Shown here: one piece after another, positions 63,106 to 64,000 of the stretch | Layout of the letters: every line of letters begins with the position of its first letter | Numbering within the stretch: the stretch's first letter is position 1 | Assembly: GCF_009360615.1 (NCBI RefSeq) | Contig: NZ_SPEY01000023.1 | Coordinates: forward strand, 1 to 64,000 | From: Comamonas sp. | GTDB taxonomy: Bacteria > Pseudomonadota > Gammaproteobacteria > Burkholderiales > Burkholderiaceae_C | Length of the DNA stretch: 64,000 nucleotides | Reading direction: 5' to 3' | Position numbers and translations under genes: made by a program | The notes under the pieces: generated by a model | Told to the model about the DNA's origin: nothing | The model's input: only the letters and a program-made list of their open reading frames with translations | Databases searched by the model: none

Positions 63106-64000
63106 CACACCTTGCCGTTCACGGAGGACTGGGGTTCTGGTTTGAGCATGCCACCTGCGTGGCCGATGCCGCCTGCGCTGCCTGCGGGGGCATGTCGGGG
63201 CTGCCGTTGCAGTCGCCTGACACGTGCCCTGGCTTCGGCCACGCCCACATTCAACCAGTAGGCCATGGCGGGCAGCAGAAAGATGGCGCCCAGCATGTTC
63301 ACCAGGAACATGAAGGCCAGCAGGATGCCCATGTCGGCCTGGAACTTCAGCGCCGAGAAAGCCCAGGTGCCCACGCCGATGGACATGGTCAGCGCGGTGA
63401 AGATGGCGGCGTTGCCCCGCTGACGCATGGCTTCATAGAAAGCCTCGCGCAGCGTGATGTCGCGCTCGCGCAGCTCGTGCTGCATGCTCTCGAACAGATA
63501 GATGCCGTAGTCCACACCCACGCCCACCCCCAGGGCCACCACGGGCAGCGTGGGGACCTTGAGGCCAATGCCCAGCATGGCCATCAAGGCGTTGCAGAGT
63601 ATGGAAACGATAGCCAGGGGCACGACGATGCACAGCACGGCGCGCCAGCTGCGGAAGGTCAGCCAGCACAGCAGCGTGATGGCGCCAAAGATGGAGCCCA
63701 GCATCTGCACTTCGGCATGTTCCACGGCTTCGTTGGTGGCGGCCGCGACGCCGGCATTGCCCCCTGCCAGCAGGAACTTGACGTTGGGCGTCTTGTCCGC
63801 CGCGATGAAGCGGCGTACCTCGTCCACCACGTGGGTCAGCGTGGCGCCTTCGTGGTCCTTGAGGAAGACCTGCAGATTGATGACCTTGCAGCCCTCGGTG
63901 TTCAGGCCCAGATCGGGAGACAGTGCCTTGGCCCCCGAGCGCAACGCGGCTTCGGTGCGCTGCAGCGCCGCCCAGCGGGGATTGCCCTCGTTGTTGCTGG
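63105..64000 (-). CDS. MMPL/RND-family transporter, C-terminal part
   Basis: The last ~298 residues of an RND-type exporter of the MMPL/HpnN branch; the frame stays open to the window edge. A periplasmic loop with NLQVFLKDHEGATL is followed by several membrane helices. One bears the family motif GVGVGVDYGIYLFE (Asp in the proton-relay region), another EAFYEAMRQRGNAAIFTALTM. Such proteins are regularly found with DUF1302/DUF1329 proteins in clusters for lipophilic compounds. The C-terminal ~45 residues are a basic, Gly-rich tail. The SnoaL-like gene follows with overlapping codons. Confidence 0.9.
   Translation of the reverse strand, partial: SNNEGNPRWAALQRTEAALRSGAKALSPDLGLNTEGCKVINLQVFLKDHEGATLTHVVDEVRRFIAADKTPNVKFLLAGGNAGVAAATNEAVEHAEVQMLGSIFGAITLLCWLTFRSWRAVLCIVVPLAIVSILCNALMAMLGIGLKVPTLPVVALGVGVGVDYGIYLFESMQHELRERDITLREAFYEAMRQRGNAAIFTALTMSIGVGTWAFSALKFQADMGILLAFMFLVNMLGAIFLLPAMAYWLNVGVAEARARVRRLQRQPRHAPAGSAGGIGHAGGMLKPEPQSSVNGKV

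Overview
The window is high-GC betaproteobacterial DNA that looks like the steroid / bile-acid catabolic region of Comamonas testosteroni or a very close relative. The strongest anchors are two genes I recognise directly: hsdA (3-alpha-hydroxysteroid dehydrogenase/carbonyl reductase, 39341-40114) and ksi (delta-5-3-ketosteroid isomerase, 40223-40600, with Tyr14/Asp38/Asp99 in place). The flanking genes are those expected for removing a steroid side chain and modifying ring hydroxyls. I see no tRNA, rRNA, CRISPR array, insertion sequence or phage gene.

Layout. 1-8065: the end of a thiolase, a LuxR-type regulator, an apparently unrelated island (LysR regulator, Bug-type binding protein, M20 amidohydrolase) and a membrane diguanylate cyclase. 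8255-21183: alpha-methylacyl-CoA racemase, a decayed SDR, then a beta-oxidation set (thiolase, FadB-like protein, GMC oxidoreductase, fused double acyl-CoA dehydrogenase, MFS transporter) and a FadD19-like steroid-CoA ligase. 21281-30136: a small secreted protein, an MFS transporter with an EthD-like partner, a KshA-like Rieske oxygenase, SDR + MFS, aldehyde dehydrogenase and a 7-alpha-hydroxysteroid dehydrogenase homologue. 30399-34796: LysR regulator, FrnE/DsbA-like protein, odd metallo-beta-lactamase-fold lipoprotein, SnoaL-like protein, small hypotheticals and a cytochrome c. 35029-40600: two FMN/FAD/4Fe-4S oxidoreductases (one FadH-like, one BaiH-like) divergent from hsdA-ksi. 40763-45262: GNAT-Rnk fusion, divergent LysR/SDR pair, GFA-family protein, enoyl-CoA hydratase. 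45371-58110: an eleven-gene operon whose core (MaoC-DUF35 fusion, two acyl-CoA dehydrogenases, MaoC hydratase, Ltp2-like aldolase) has the same parts as the mycobacterial igr operon that removes the last three side-chain carbons of cholesterol by retro-aldol cleavage. 58390-64000: envelope proteins of the DUF1329/DUF1302/MMPL type, with an alpha/beta hydrolase and a SnoaL-like protein.

How the genes fit together (inference): lipophilic steroid enters through the DUF1302/DUF1329/MMPL and MFS proteins; CoA ligases activate the side-chain carboxylate; the racemase sets the methyl-branch stereochemistry; three separate acyl-CoA dehydrogenase modules and the hydratases, FadB-like protein, thiolases and aldolase shorten the side chain; hsdA, ksi, the 7-alpha-HSDH homologue, the Rieske oxygenase and the flavin reductases act on the ring system.

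The most interesting unexplained signal is a 14-bp imperfect palindrome, consensus CGTCCGTTTGGACG, in eight intergenic regions. It lies upstream of nearly every steroid transcription unit here and mostly 54-75 bp before the start codon. It suggests one regulator controlling a scattered regulon.
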